In this document: piece after piece, positions 1-5,985 of the stretch
How positions within the stretch are numbered: position 1 is the first letter of the stretch
Layout of the letters: every line of letters starts with the position of its first letter
Origin: Clostridia bacterium
GTDB lineage: Bacteria > Bacillota > Clostridia > Christensenellales > CAG-138
Direction: 5' to 3'
Length of the DNA: 50,122 bases
Assembly (NCBI GenBank): GCA_017523925.1
Contig: JAFWVQ010000007.1
Coordinates: 1 to 50,122 of the forward strand
The notes under the pieces: model-generated
The model's database searches: none
What the model was told of the DNA's origin: nothing
Seen by the model: the letters and a program-made list of their open reading frames with translations, nothing else
Position numbers and translations under genes: made by a program

Positions 1-127
1 CGGCTCGTATCCTATCAAGCTCTCCGACGGCCGCTATGCGCGCGCCGTCCACCGCGACCGCTCCGCAGTCGCTGTCGACCCCTGCCGGATCGAAGGTGAT
101 CAGTTTTCCGTTTCCTACGATGTACAT
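1..127 (-). CDS. amidohydrolase, N-terminal fragment (SsnA/chlorohydrolase-like), cut by window edge
   Basis: Reading leftward from an ATG at 127, the 42 visible codons begin MYIVGNGKLITFDP and run on with DGAVAVDG-like spacing (CGAVAVDGARIAAVGE). This is the beta-sandwich start typical of metal-dependent amidohydrolases of the SsnA, guanine deaminase and atrazine chlorohydrolase group, in which an N-terminal 'NG..ITFDP...DGAV.VDG..I..VG' stretch precedes the TIM barrel. The metal ligands lie outside the window, so the substrate cannot be judged. A candidate promoter lies at 362-391, leaving a leader of over 200 nt that contains a low-complexity repeat. Assignment to the superfamily is fairly safe; the subfamily is inference. 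Confidence 0.7.
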   Translation of the reverse strand, partial: MYIVGNGKLITFDPAGVDSDCGAVAVDGARIAAVGELDRIRA

Positions 128-148
128 TGGTCTATCTCGGTATTAGCG

Positions 149-261
149 CCGGTTTCATGCCGGCTCTGTTCGGTCTTAACTCCGGTTTTGTTCGGGTTTG
201 CTCGGGTTTTGTTCGGTTTCGCTCCGGTTTCGCTCGGCCTTAACTCCGGTTTCGCTCGGTA
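149..261. repeat. degenerate 10-11 bp tandem repeat (CTCGGTTTTGTT-like)
   Basis: Words such as CGGTTTTGTT, CGGGTTTGCT and CGGTTTCGCT follow one another about nine times in imperfect tandem, including two copies of CTTAACTCCGGTTT. The block lies in the leader of the leftward amidohydrolase gene. It has no visible coding sense. Confidence 0.6.
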
Positions 262-361
262 TCAGCCCTAATTGAGGCCGATTCGTTTATTCGCCGGTTT
301 TAGCCTCCGTGCCGCGCAGCCCGGCGCGCATGGCGGCTGAGGGGTTGTGAGGGCGGTTTCT

Positions 362-391
362 ATTATAATTCTACAATCTTTTTCAGGTAAA
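362..391 (-). promoter_or_regulatory. candidate sigma-A promoter for the leftward amidohydrolase
   Basis: On the minus strand TTTACC (386-391) and a perfect TATAAT (362-367) are 18 bp apart. It points toward the amidohydrolase start at 127. Confidence 0.45.
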
Positions 392-556
392 ATCAACCTC
401 TTTTTACAATTGATCGCAATATTCATCGCAGACGGACAATTTTGTACACGATCTGCCAAAACAGCACAAATTCACGCGAATTCGCACAAATTTCGCATAA
501 ACCGCACGGGACCCGCATAGGATTCGGCACAGAGGATACGGAAGGGGGTTCAAAAA

Positions 557-1249
557 ATGCTTGAAGCGATAGTGGGAATGCTGAAAAGCATCTTCTTTTT
601 CGCGGGGACCGTGCTCAAAAAGAACGGCTTTCCCCCGCAGCTCACCAAGGCCGAGGAGGACGCGCTGATCGCACGGCTTGCCGAGGGCGACGCCGAGGCG
701 CGCGGCAAGCTCATAGAGCATAATCTGCGGCTTGTGGCGCACATCGCGCGCAAATACGTTTCCCCGGCGCGGAGCATGGACGATCTGATCTCCATCGGCA
801 CCGTTGGGCTGATAAAGGCGGTGGACACCTTTGACGCCGAGAAATGCCGCTCCGTGGCGGGCTATGCCTCGCGCTGCATCGAGAACGAGCTTTTGATGTA
901 TATGCGAAGCGAGAAGAAGCGCCGCGGCGAGATCTCGCTTGAGGATGCGATCGGCAGCGACCGCGACGGCAACGAGATCACGCTTGCGGACGTGCTCGCG
1001 GGCGACGACGCGCCGCTTATCGACAGCGTTATCGATTCTTCGAATGCACGCCTGCTGCGCGAGGCCGTGGCTCGGCTTCTCAGCGAACAGGAGCGCCGCG
1101 TGGTGATACTGCGCTACGGGCTCACAGACGGCCGACCCCTCGCTCAGCGAGAGGTCGGAAAGCTGCTCGGGATATCGAGATCGTATGTTTCAAGGATAGA
1201 GAAGCGCGCGCTGATCAAGCTGAACGCCGCGCTCTCGGGCATGCTTTGA
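557..1249 (+). CDS. sigK: RNA polymerase sporulation sigma factor SigK
   Basis: A 230-residue sigma-70 family protein of the sporulation branch. Sigma-K directs late mother-cell transcription (coat, cortex maturation) in spore formers. The first ~20 residues form a hydrophobic segment (AIVGMLKSIFFFAGTVL) matching the pro-sequence removed by SpoIVFB in the family. Region 2 follows (NLRLVAHIARKY, DDLISIGTVGLIKAVDTFD, ASRCIENELLMY), then GEISLEDAIGSDRDGNEI, and region 4 ends in LGISRSYVSRIEKRALIKL, all close to SigK. A GAAGGGGG ribosome site sits 7 nt before ATG 557. The gene is continuous, with no skin-type element splitting it. SigE is the main alternative, but the motif pattern and length favour SigK. 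Confidence 0.93.
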   Translation: MLEAIVGMLKSIFFFAGTVLKKNGFPPQLTKAEEDALIARLAEGDAEARGKLIEHNLRLVAHIARKYVSPARSMDDLISIGTVGLIKAVDTFDAEKCRSVAGYASRCIENELLMYMRSEKKRRGEISLEDAIGSDRDGNEITLADVLAGDDAPLIDSVIDSSNARLLREAVARLLSEQERRVVILRYGLTDGRPLAQREVGKLLGISRSYVSRIEKRALIKLNAALSGML

Positions 1250-1275
1250 GGCTTCGGGGCCGGGAGTCAAGGTTT

Positions 1276-1356
1276 GCAATGCGCAATGCGCAATGTGCAA
1301 TGGCTTCGGAGTCCGGTTTCACGGCTCACGGCTTACGGCTCAAAGCTCAAAGTTCA
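1276..1356. repeat. short tandem repeats after sigK
   Basis: Four units of the 7-mer GCAATGC/T/G run from 1276 to 1303. A second run of ~9-bp words (CACGGCTCACGGCTTACGG, then CTCAAAG, CTCAAAG, TTCAAGG) spans about 1319-1360. They lie between the convergent sigK and PHP phosphatase genes. I see no hairpin strong enough to call a terminator. Confidence 0.6.
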
Positions 1357-1360
1357 AGGG

Positions 1361-2167
1361 TCAAACGCCCCAGTACTCCTCGTCCGTCATAAAGCGGGAG
1401 GACGGCCCGGATCTTCCGCCGCCGGGCGCCTGCCCTCTGAAAAGCAGGGGCATATTCGCGATGATGCGCTTGGGGTTCTCGTGGAAGAGCAGCCCCGCGT
1501 AGTTCGGCGAGTAGTTGGCCGCAACGAATTCCGCAGCGTCACGCATATCGGGCGAGCGCGTGTCGGTATCGTGCGCGTCGCTTCCAACGAGCTGCACCGC
1601 GCTGCTGTCGAGCAGCTCGAGCGCGACCGAGCGGCAGCTTCTGCCGAAATCGCCGGTTATGCTCAGGCTGTCGAGCTGGAGCGCGCAGCCCATGTTTACA
1701 AGGTCGTAGAGATAGCGCGTGCTGTCCTGCGCGAAATAATACCTTTCGGGATGCGCGATCACGGGGCGTATCCCGCGCTGAATAATACCGATCAGCACGT
1801 CCCTGAAGAACCAGGGATCCTCATCGAAATCGCATTCTATCAGCATATAGTTCGACTGCGCGAGGCAGCAGATCCTGCCCTTTTCAAGGTCCTCCACCGT
1901 GGATTCGCAGGCGAACACCTCCATTCCGCGATGGATATTCAGCCGCGCCGTCGCTTTTTCGGCGCGAAGCAGCTCGCGCAGCCTGTCAAGGCGCGCATCG
2001 AACCCGGGCCCGCAGTAGTTTTCGGCGGCTCCCGGGATGCAGTGCGGCGTGGCGATGATATCGGTGATGCCCGCAGAAACGGCTATCGCGCCCATCTCGA
2101 GAGCGACCTGCTCATCGTGTGCGCCGTCGTCTATTCCCCAAACTATGTGATTATGAATATCTATCAA
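1361..2167 (-). CDS. PHP-domain phosphatase of the CpsB/CapC/YwqE family
   Basis: 268 residues resembling the manganese-dependent tyrosine-protein phosphatases that reset bacterial tyrosine kinases controlling capsule polymerisation. PHP metal-binding motifs are in place: DIHNHIVWGIDDG at the start, TPHCIPG near residue 40, RGMEVF near 80, AHPERY near 140 and GSDAHDT near 195. The chosen start is a TTG at 2167, 8 nt after GGAGG; the protein begins MIDIHNHI exactly at the first metal motif, so no longer start is needed. No kinase or polysaccharide genes are adjacent, so its natural substrate is open. A promoter lies at 2245-2273. Confidence 0.85.
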   Translation of the reverse strand: MIDIHNHIVWGIDDGAHDEQVALEMGAIAVSAGITDIIATPHCIPGAAENYCGPGFDARLDRLRELLRAEKATARLNIHRGMEVFACESTVEDLEKGRICCLAQSNYMLIECDFDEDPWFFRDVLIGIIQRGIRPVIAHPERYYFAQDSTRYLYDLVNMGCALQLDSLSITGDFGRSCRSVALELLDSSAVQLVGSDAHDTDTRSPDMRDAAEFVAANYSPNYAGLLFHENPKRIIANMPLLFRGQAPGGGRSGPSSRFMTDEEYWGV

Positions 2168-2244
2168 CTAAGCTTCCTCCGGATGCGCGCAAAGCGGTGC
2201 TCCAAGCAGCGGAGCCGCAGCCGCCTTCAAGCGCATACACATTT

Positions 2245-2273
2245 ATTTTATCATTTTTTTCAATCAAAAGCAA
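2245..2273 (-). promoter_or_regulatory. sigma-A promoter for the PHP phosphatase
   Basis: Minus-strand TTGCTT (2268-2273), 17-bp spacer, TAAAAT (2245-2250), pointing at the TTG start 2167. Confidence 0.55.
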
Positions 2274-2479
2274 TTGCCGGCGGGGCTCATTCCGCATTTT
2301 TTCACTTTTTATGCTTTTGCGGCTTTCGCCGGCGTCCTGCGCTCCTTCATCCGCAGGGCCGCTTCCGAGCGCGGACAGCGGAAAACGCCCTTTCGGCGGC
2401 ATTCGGAGCCCTTGCGCGCATTTATGTGATATTGTCACGAAAAACGGGCGCTTTTAGGATATTCTGCCAGAAACGCTTA

Positions 2480-2507
2480 TTGACATTTTCTCCCGTTGTG
2501 CTAAAAT
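2480..2507 (+). promoter_or_regulatory. sigma-A promoter for rubrerythrin
   Basis: Perfect TTGACA (2480-2485), 16-bp spacer, TAAAAT (2502-2507), about 75 nt before the ATG at 2585. Confidence 0.7.
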
Positions 2508-2584
2508 ATACATGAAACCAAAGCAAGGCGGCCGCCGCAAATGCAGCCCCGCCGTGCAAATATTATCAATTGGAGGATTTAGAA

Positions 2585-3130
2585 ATGAAAAAGTTTGTAT
2601 GTTCAGTATGCGGCTACGTCTATGAAGGCAATTCCGCTCCCGAGTTCTGCCCCCAGTGCAAGGCTCCCGCTTCCAAGTTCACCGAGCAGTCCGGCGAGAT
2701 GAGCTGGGCGGCCGAGCACGTTGTCGGCGTTGCCAATGGCGCACCCGAGGATATCATCAACGATCTTCGCATGAACTTCCAGGGCGAATGTACCGAGGTC
2801 GGTATGTATCTTGCGATGGCTCGCGTTGCGCACCGTGAAGGCTATCCCGAGATCGGCCTTTACTGGGAGAAGGCGGCCTTTGAAGAGGCCGAGCATGCGG
2901 CGAAGTTTGCGGAGCTCCTCGGCGAGGTAGTCACCCCCAGCACCAAGAAGAACCTTGAGATGCGCGTTGAAGCCGAGAACGGCGCGACCGCAGGAAAGAC
3001 CGACCTTGCAAAGCGTGCAAAGGCGCTGAACCTCGACGCTATCCATGACACCGTTCACGAGATGGCTCGCGATGAGGCTCGCCACGGCAAGGCTTTCGAG
3101 GGTCTGCTCAAGAGGTATTTTGGGAAATAA
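2585..3130 (+). CDS. rbr: rubrerythrin with N-terminal rubredoxin domain (reverse rubrerythrin type)
   Basis: A 181-residue cytoplasmic peroxide-scavenging protein. The N-terminus is a compact rubredoxin domain ([10 protein letters not shown] near residues 5-14, CPQCKAP near 23-29) that binds one iron. It is followed by a ferritin-like four-helix diiron domain with carboxylate/histidine ligands in [25 protein letters not shown] and [12 protein letters not shown]. Rubredoxin-first order is that of the 'reverse' rubrerythrins of Clostridium, which reduce H2O2 and O2 using NAD(P)H-rubredoxin reductase. The start is ATG 2585 because GGAGG lies at 2572-2576; an in-frame TTG at 2570 would place the ribosome site inside the gene. 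The last 44 nt are repeated downstream (3634, 4550). Confidence 0.95.
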   Translation: MKKFVCSVCGYVYEGNSAPEFCPQCKAPASKFTEQSGEMSWAAEHVVGVANGAPEDIINDLRMNFQGECTEVGMYLAMARVAHREGYPEIGLYWEKAAFEEAEHAAKFAELLGEVVTPSTKKNLEMRVEAENGATAGKTDLAKRAKALNLDAIHDTVHEMARDEARHGKAFEGLLKRYFGK

Positions 3131-3152
3131 GCCAAAAGTTAAGTGAAAATAA

Positions 3153-3181
3153 GGCCGAGAGCGAAACGCTCCCGGTCTTTT
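3153..3181 (+). terminator. rho-independent terminator of rubrerythrin
   Basis: Stem GGCCGAGAGCG / CGCTCCCGGTC around an AAA loop, with one mismatch, followed by TTTT. Confidence 0.8.
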
Positions 3182-3216
3182 GCATATCGGGAAACTCCAT
3201 GACAGATCAACGGCTT

Positions 3217-3564
3217 TCATCTTGTTGCTATTGCATGAACAAGATAGTAGAGTATCGGCACCGCCACGGCAAAGATATCTATCCACGTTACAACGCTCAC
3301 GAATACGCTTTTCATCGACCTGTTCAGCACCCTTGCGACGATCACGCAGGGCAATGCGTAAAGCGGATACCAAATAAGCAGTACTGCCGAGATCAGCGAA
3401 ATGAAATGCTCACGCCAGTAAATCGGATCATTTTTAGCACATACATGGAACGTGAGTTCCAGTATAAAGCCTGCTGCGAGAAGCACCAAAGGAAGAACCG
3501 CAAGGATATGCGCTGTAACTTTTTTCACTTTCACGATCGTTTGATCCTCCGTTTTTCTATTCAT
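3217..3564 (-). CDS. small hypothetical membrane protein (three helices)
   Basis: I do not recognise this 115-residue protein. It has three clear hydrophobic segments (around residues 18-40, 50-77 and 85-108), with charged ends and no cysteine or histidine cluster. It lies on the opposite strand between the true rubrerythrin gene and the first repeated copy of its 3' tail, so it sits inside material inserted or rearranged there. The ATG at 3564 has only a weak ribosome site; an in-frame GTG at 3534 lies 10 nt behind a good GGAGG and may be the real start, which would shorten the protein by ten residues. Function unknown. Confidence 0.55.
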   Translation of the reverse strand: MNRKTEDQTIVKVKKVTAHILAVLPLVLLAAGFILELTFHVCAKNDPIYWREHFISLISAVLLIWYPLYALPCVIVARVLNRSMKSVFVSVVTWIDIFAVAVPILYYLVHAIATR

Positions 3565-3691
3565 GCTTCATTCTACTATGCCCGCTCGGGCAAGTCAAGC
3601 GAGCAACTGCGGGAAAGCTGATGGCAAGTCTAAGCAAGGCTTTCGAGGGTCTGCTCAAGAGGTATTTTGGGAAATAATCAATGGATGAATT

Positions 3692-3724
3692 GCGGCATCG
3701 GCTTTCGGGTCGATGCCGCTTTTT
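3692..3724 (+). terminator. terminator inside repeat copy A
   Basis: Perfect stem GCGGCATCG / CGATGCCGC (3692-3700, 3711-3719), then TTTTT. Confidence 0.85.
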
Positions 3725-3770
3725 GTTTGCCGTATCAAGTTTCACAAATGCCGTAACTTGCATATTTGTA

Positions 3771-3799
3771 TTGTAAATCGCGATACAAAGTGCTATAAT
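3771..3799 (+). promoter_or_regulatory. promoter and possible operator of the toxin-antitoxin pair
   Basis: TTGTAA (3771-3776), 17-bp spacer, TATAAT (3794-3799). TTTGTAT and ATACAAA form an inverted repeat across the minus-35 and spacer, a plausible site for autoregulation by the antitoxin (inference). Confidence 0.7.
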
Positions 3800-3830
3800 A
3801 GAATCAAACCAAAGCTTTGGAGGTGAAATA

Positions 3831-4127
3831 ATGGCAACAAAGACCGCGAACGTGACCGCAAGGATCAAGCCCGAGATCAAGGAGCAGGCGGAAGCGGTGC
3901 TCGATAGAATCGGCATCCCCGTTTCCGTGCTTATAGACACGCTCTACCGGCAGATAATCATGACCGGCGGCGTGCCGTACCCCCTCACCCTGCCCCAAGT
4001 GCCGACGCTGGACGGCATGAGCGCAGAGCGGCTCGACGCAATGCTGCAAAAGGGCTATGCTGAGGCTGTGAACGGCGAAGGGATGAGCGTGGAGGATGCG
4101 TTTAAGAAAATACGAGAGGGCATTTGA
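3831..4127 (+). CDS. type II antitoxin, RelB/DinJ family
   Basis: 98 residues with the RelB/DinJ pattern: an N-terminal ribbon-helix-helix (NVTARIKPEIKEQAEAVLDR, then GIPVSVLIDTLYRQII) that binds operator DNA as a dimer. A flexible C-terminal half (SVEDAFKKIREGI at the end) would wrap the toxin. A GGAGGTG ribosome site precedes ATG 3831, and the gene overlaps the toxin's start region, the usual antitoxin-first arrangement. Its first four codons and whole upstream region lie in the 209-bp repeat shared with the membrane protein gene at 4747, so its expression signals look copied or captured. Confidence 0.88.
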   Translation: MATKTANVTARIKPEIKEQAEAVLDRIGIPVSVLIDTLYRQIIMTGGVPYPLTLPQVPTLDGMSAERLDAMLQKGYAEAVNGEGMSVEDAFKKIREGI

Positions 4128-4129
4128 CA

Positions 4130-4459
4130 ATGTGCTATTCCGTAAAACTGACTCCGAATGCGATCGAGCAGCTTCAAACCACGATGGAATACATCTCAAA
4201 AGACCTGCGCTCTCCGCAAACCGCGATTGCATGGGCGGATCATCTTGAAAAAGAAATTTCCGCTTTGGCTTCACTCCCTATGCGCTTTCCTTTGATCGAT
4301 GCCGAGCCTTGGAAAGCGAAGGGGATCCGCCGTATGCCCGTTAAAAATTTCATCGTTTATTATTGGGTAAACGAAGATGATAAAACCGTTTGGATAACCG
4401 CTGTCGTTTACGCAAGAAGGGATCAGCTCAATGCGCTGATGGAGATGCCGAAAGAATAA
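4130..4459 (+). CDS. type II toxin, RelE/ParE family
   Basis: 109 residues of the RelE/ParE fold. It opens [14 protein letters not shown] and has an internal helical pair ([16 protein letters not shown]). The C-terminal strand block includes [15 protein letters not shown] and [14 protein letters not shown], where RelE toxins keep basic and aromatic residues that act on ribosome-bound mRNA; ParE members instead poison gyrase. ATG 4130 lies 3 nt after the antitoxin stop, with GAGAGG upstream; an in-frame TTG at 4124 is a poorer start. The target (mRNA or gyrase) cannot be decided from sequence alone. Confidence 0.85.
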   Translation: MCYSVKLTPNAIEQLQTTMEYISKDLRSPQTAIAWADHLEKEISALASLPMRFPLIDAEPWKAKGIRRMPVKNFIVYYWVNEDDKTVWITAVVYARRDQLNALMEMPKE

Positions 4460-4505
4460 GGTTTGGCTGTATTGCTTGTAATGATCGCCATAAAGCAAAG
4501 GAAAC

Positions 4506-4593
4506 CCATGACACAGTTCACCAGATGGCCCGCGATGAGTCCCGACACGGCAAGGCATTCGAGGGTCTGCTCAAGAGGTATTTCGGGAAATAA
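4506..4593 (+). pseudogene. rubrerythrin 3' fragment (last 28 codons)
   Basis: In frame this stretch reads [20 protein letters not shown] and continues to a stop, nearly identical to the C-terminal end of the rubrerythrin at 2585-3130 but with several silent and conservative changes. Nothing upstream resembles the rest of rubrerythrin: the toxin gene ends at 4459. It is a remnant of a second, diverged rubrerythrin copy or of the tail duplication. Confidence 0.85.
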
Positions 4594-4607
4594 TCAATAG
4601 ATGAATT

Positions 4608-4640
4608 GCGGCATCGGCTTTCGGGTCGGTGCCGTTTTTT
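4608..4640 (+). terminator. terminator inside repeat copy B
   Basis: Stem GCGGCATCG / CGGTGCCGT (4608-4616, 4627-4635), then TTTTT. Confidence 0.8.
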
Positions 4641-4686
4641 GTTTGCCGTATCAAGTTTCACAAGTGCCGTTATTCGCATATTTATA

Positions 4687-4715
4687 TTGCAATTTGCAAT
4701 GCAAAGTGTTATAAT
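4687..4715 (+). promoter_or_regulatory. promoter inside repeat copy B
   Basis: TTGCAA (4687-4692), 17-bp spacer, TATAAT (4710-4715). A perfect palindrome ATTGCAA-T-TTGCAAT overlaps the minus-35 box and differs from the palindrome in copy A. Confidence 0.7.
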
Positions 4716-4746
4716 ATAATCAACCCTTTGCTTTGGAGATGAAATT

Positions 4747-5082
4747 ATGGCAACAAAGTATCCCGCCGCTCCGCTCATATTAGGATTGATAACGGACTTC
4801 TTTATTCGTTATTTCTTTCTTAGCGTTCCCTCGATAATTCTGCTCATAATCGGAATATGGCTCAAGCTGTGTCTTTACATAGCGTTTGGTTTGATTCTGC
4901 TCGACTTGGCGCTTTGCATAATCGGGTGGCTTAAGATCAAAAGAACTTTTGAAACAGAATCCGACAATCCGGGGTTCAAAGCATTTCAGGATGCAGTCGG
5001 CAGTCACGGTTGGAGGGAAGGCTCAAAGCTTTTTGTTGATAAACGATTAAGTCAGCACCATTCGGATAGCGAGTCCGACTGA
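4747..5082 (+). CDS. small hypothetical membrane protein
   Basis: 111 residues, not recognised. Two hydrophobic stretches (about residues 15-37 and 38-62) form a helical hairpin. A soluble, charged C-terminal part of ~45 residues follows and ends in SDSESD. The ATG at 4747 follows TTTGGAGATGAAATT, a weaker ribosome site than in repeat copy A. Its first four codons (MATK) are identical in DNA to those of the antitoxin at 3831. Base composition is more AT-rich than the surroundings, which fits a foreign origin. Function unknown. Confidence 0.6.
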   Translation: MATKYPAAPLILGLITDFFIRYFFLSVPSIILLIIGIWLKLCLYIAFGLILLDLALCIIGWLKIKRTFETESDNPGFKAFQDAVGSHGWREGSKLFVDKRLSQHHSDSESD

Positions 5083-5100
5083 AAACTCATCATCGTGTCG

Positions 5101-5145
5101 CTCCCGCCGCGGGAGATTGAATTTTACTTGCCGATATGCTATACT
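5101..5145 (+). promoter_or_regulatory. hairpin and promoter before the 5179 gene
   Basis: A GC-rich palindrome CTCCCG-CCG-CGGGAG (5101-5115) may end the preceding transcript. Directly after it lie TTGAAT (5117-5122), a 17-bp spacer and TATACT (5140-5145). Confidence 0.65.
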
Positions 5146-5178
5146 TCATTCGGATCAAATCTTTGCTTGGAGGAAAAG

Positions 5179-5499
5179 ATGCTTACTCTTAACTGGCTTA
5201 AAAATGAGGACAACGTGGTTTACGGGACGGACGAGGAGCTTATCCCGATGCTTTCAAAGGATCTGGCGATACCCGATCTTGAGCGCAGGATAAAGCTTTT
5301 TCGTGAAACACCGTGCAAGGAGGGCGTTACACTCAAGGGTGCGCGGCGCTCGAGCGCGCTGATGTTCATCCCCGATATGTATTTCGATACGGATATGGTG
5401 ATGGGCGCGAACGTTTGGCTGTATCTTGGCGAGATGCGCCCCGCGTTCTGCATCTACGTTCCCTGGCAGGAGGTCGAGACCGCGCCCGCGCAGAGCTGA
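5179..5499 (+). CDS. hypothetical protein, 106 residues
   Basis: Not recognised. The start is ATG 5179, with GGAGG at 5169-5173 and a promoter at 5117-5145; an upstream in-frame opening is ignored because it would run through that promoter. The protein is soluble, with acidic and hydrophobic residues mixed, a helical middle (DLERRIKLFRETPC) and a C-terminal beta-rich part (FIPDMYFDTDMVMGANVWLY). There is no signal peptide or membrane segment. It stands alone between a small membrane protein and rubredoxin with its own promoter. No function can be assigned. Confidence 0.65.
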   Translation: MLTLNWLKNEDNVVYGTDEELIPMLSKDLAIPDLERRIKLFRETPCKEGVTLKGARRSSALMFIPDMYFDTDMVMGANVWLYLGEMRPAFCIYVPWQEVETAPAQS

Positions 5500-5596
5500 G
5501 GCGGCTTTCGGCGCACGGCGTGCGGGAGGAATGCGCTTTGCGGCGCGGCTATCCGCCGGTTTTCGCGGCTGAAGGTGACTTTATCACATTTTTCCC

Positions 5597-5625
5597 TTGA
5601 ATGCCGCGAAGGATAAGTGTATAAT
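5597..5625 (+). promoter_or_regulatory. sigma-A promoter for rubredoxin
   Basis: TTGAAT (5597-5602), 17-bp spacer, TATAAT (5620-5625), about 70 nt before ATG 5695. Confidence 0.75.
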
Positions 5626-5694
5626 CAAAGTGCAGATCAGGTAGGTTTGCGTTTCATAAAATTTTTACAGAATATTTCGAAAGGAGATGCTTTT

Positions 5695-5829
5695 ATGAAG
5701 TACGTTTGCAACGTTTGCGGCTGGGTCTATGATGAGGACGAGGCCGGCGTAAAGTGGGAGGATCTTCCCGAGGATTTCGCATGTGAGCTCTGCGGCGTCG
5801 GCAAGGAGGATTTCAGCCCCGCCGAATAA
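5695..5829 (+). CDS. rubredoxin (short form)
   Basis: A 44-residue electron carrier binding one iron through two CxxCG pairs: CNVCGWVY near residues 5-12 and CELCGVGKEDF near 33-43. Typical rubredoxins have 52-54 residues; here the loop between the pairs is about eight residues shorter (the GDP/NGI-containing turn is missing), while the WEDLPEDFACELCG stretch is classic. The start ATG 5695 follows AAAGGAG by 8 nt. It has its own promoter and a strong terminator. With the rubrerythrin 2.6 kb upstream it may form an NAD(P)H-to-peroxide electron chain, which is a family-based inference. Confidence 0.9.
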   Translation: MKYVCNVCGWVYDEDEAGVKWEDLPEDFACELCGVGKEDFSPAE

Positions 5830-5862
5830 GCTCGGTTTTTAACAAACAGATCGCTTTATGCG

Positions 5863-5897
5863 TCAAGCCCCGGCAGCAGCCGGGGCTTGATCGTTTT
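5863..5897 (+). terminator. rho-independent terminator of rubredoxin
   Basis: Twelve-bp perfect stem TCAAGCCCCGGC / GCCGGGGCTTGA (5863-5874, 5879-5890), then TCGTTTTT. Confidence 0.9.
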
Positions 5898-5985
5898 TGG
5901 AACAGTATTGAATATGACCGTTTAAGGGATCGCGCCTGCGCAGAGGCTCGGTTTTTCAAACGCCGAGCGCATTTCTTCGCGCGGC

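Larger units (their letters stand above)
128..556. other. intergenic region between amidohydrolase and sigK
   Basis: No convincing gene. It holds a degenerate T/G/C-rich repeat (149-261), a probable leftward promoter (362-391), and an AT-richer stretch (400-500) with repeated GCACAAATT-like words and the palindrome GCGAATTCGC. CATAGGAT near 516 faintly recalls a sigma-E/sigma-K minus-10 box for sigK, but no good minus-35 partner is visible. Confidence 0.5.
2168..2584. other. divergent intergenic region, phosphatase / rubrerythrin
   Basis: Contains the leftward promoter 2245-2273 and the rightward rubrerythrin promoter 2480-2507. In between lies an inverted repeat, GTGA-TATTG-TCAC (2426-2438), a possible operator. 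No gene that I would defend. Confidence 0.5.
3634..3842 (+). repeat. 209-bp direct repeat, copy A (rubrerythrin tail + terminator + promoter + start codons)
   Basis: Collinear, without gaps, with 4550-4758 (offset 916 bp). It begins with 44 nt identical to the last 44 nt of rubrerythrin (3087-3130), including its stop codon. It then carries a terminator, a promoter, GGAGGTG and ATGGCAACAAAG, the first four codons of the antitoxin gene. By eye roughly nine in ten positions match copy B. Confidence 0.9.
4550..4758 (+). repeat. 209-bp direct repeat, copy B
   Basis: Partner of 3634-3842. Here the rubrerythrin homology extends 44 nt further upstream (from 4506), and the 44-nt tail carries two changes against the intact gene. 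It ends in ATGGCAACAAAG, the first codons of the membrane protein at 4747. Confidence 0.9.

Noticed and set aside
557..1249. sigK split by a skin-like prophage element
   Set aside because: The frame is continuous from pro-sequence to region 4; no interruption is present.
2151..2438. A 95-codon minus-strand frame upstream of the PHP phosphatase
   Set aside because: It overlaps the phosphatase start, promoter and ribosome site and has no family features.
3634..4758. Insertion sequence or classic integrative element at the rubrerythrin tail
   Set aside because: No transposase, integrase or terminal inverted repeats; the direct repeat includes functional gene signals, so it is reported as a duplication instead.
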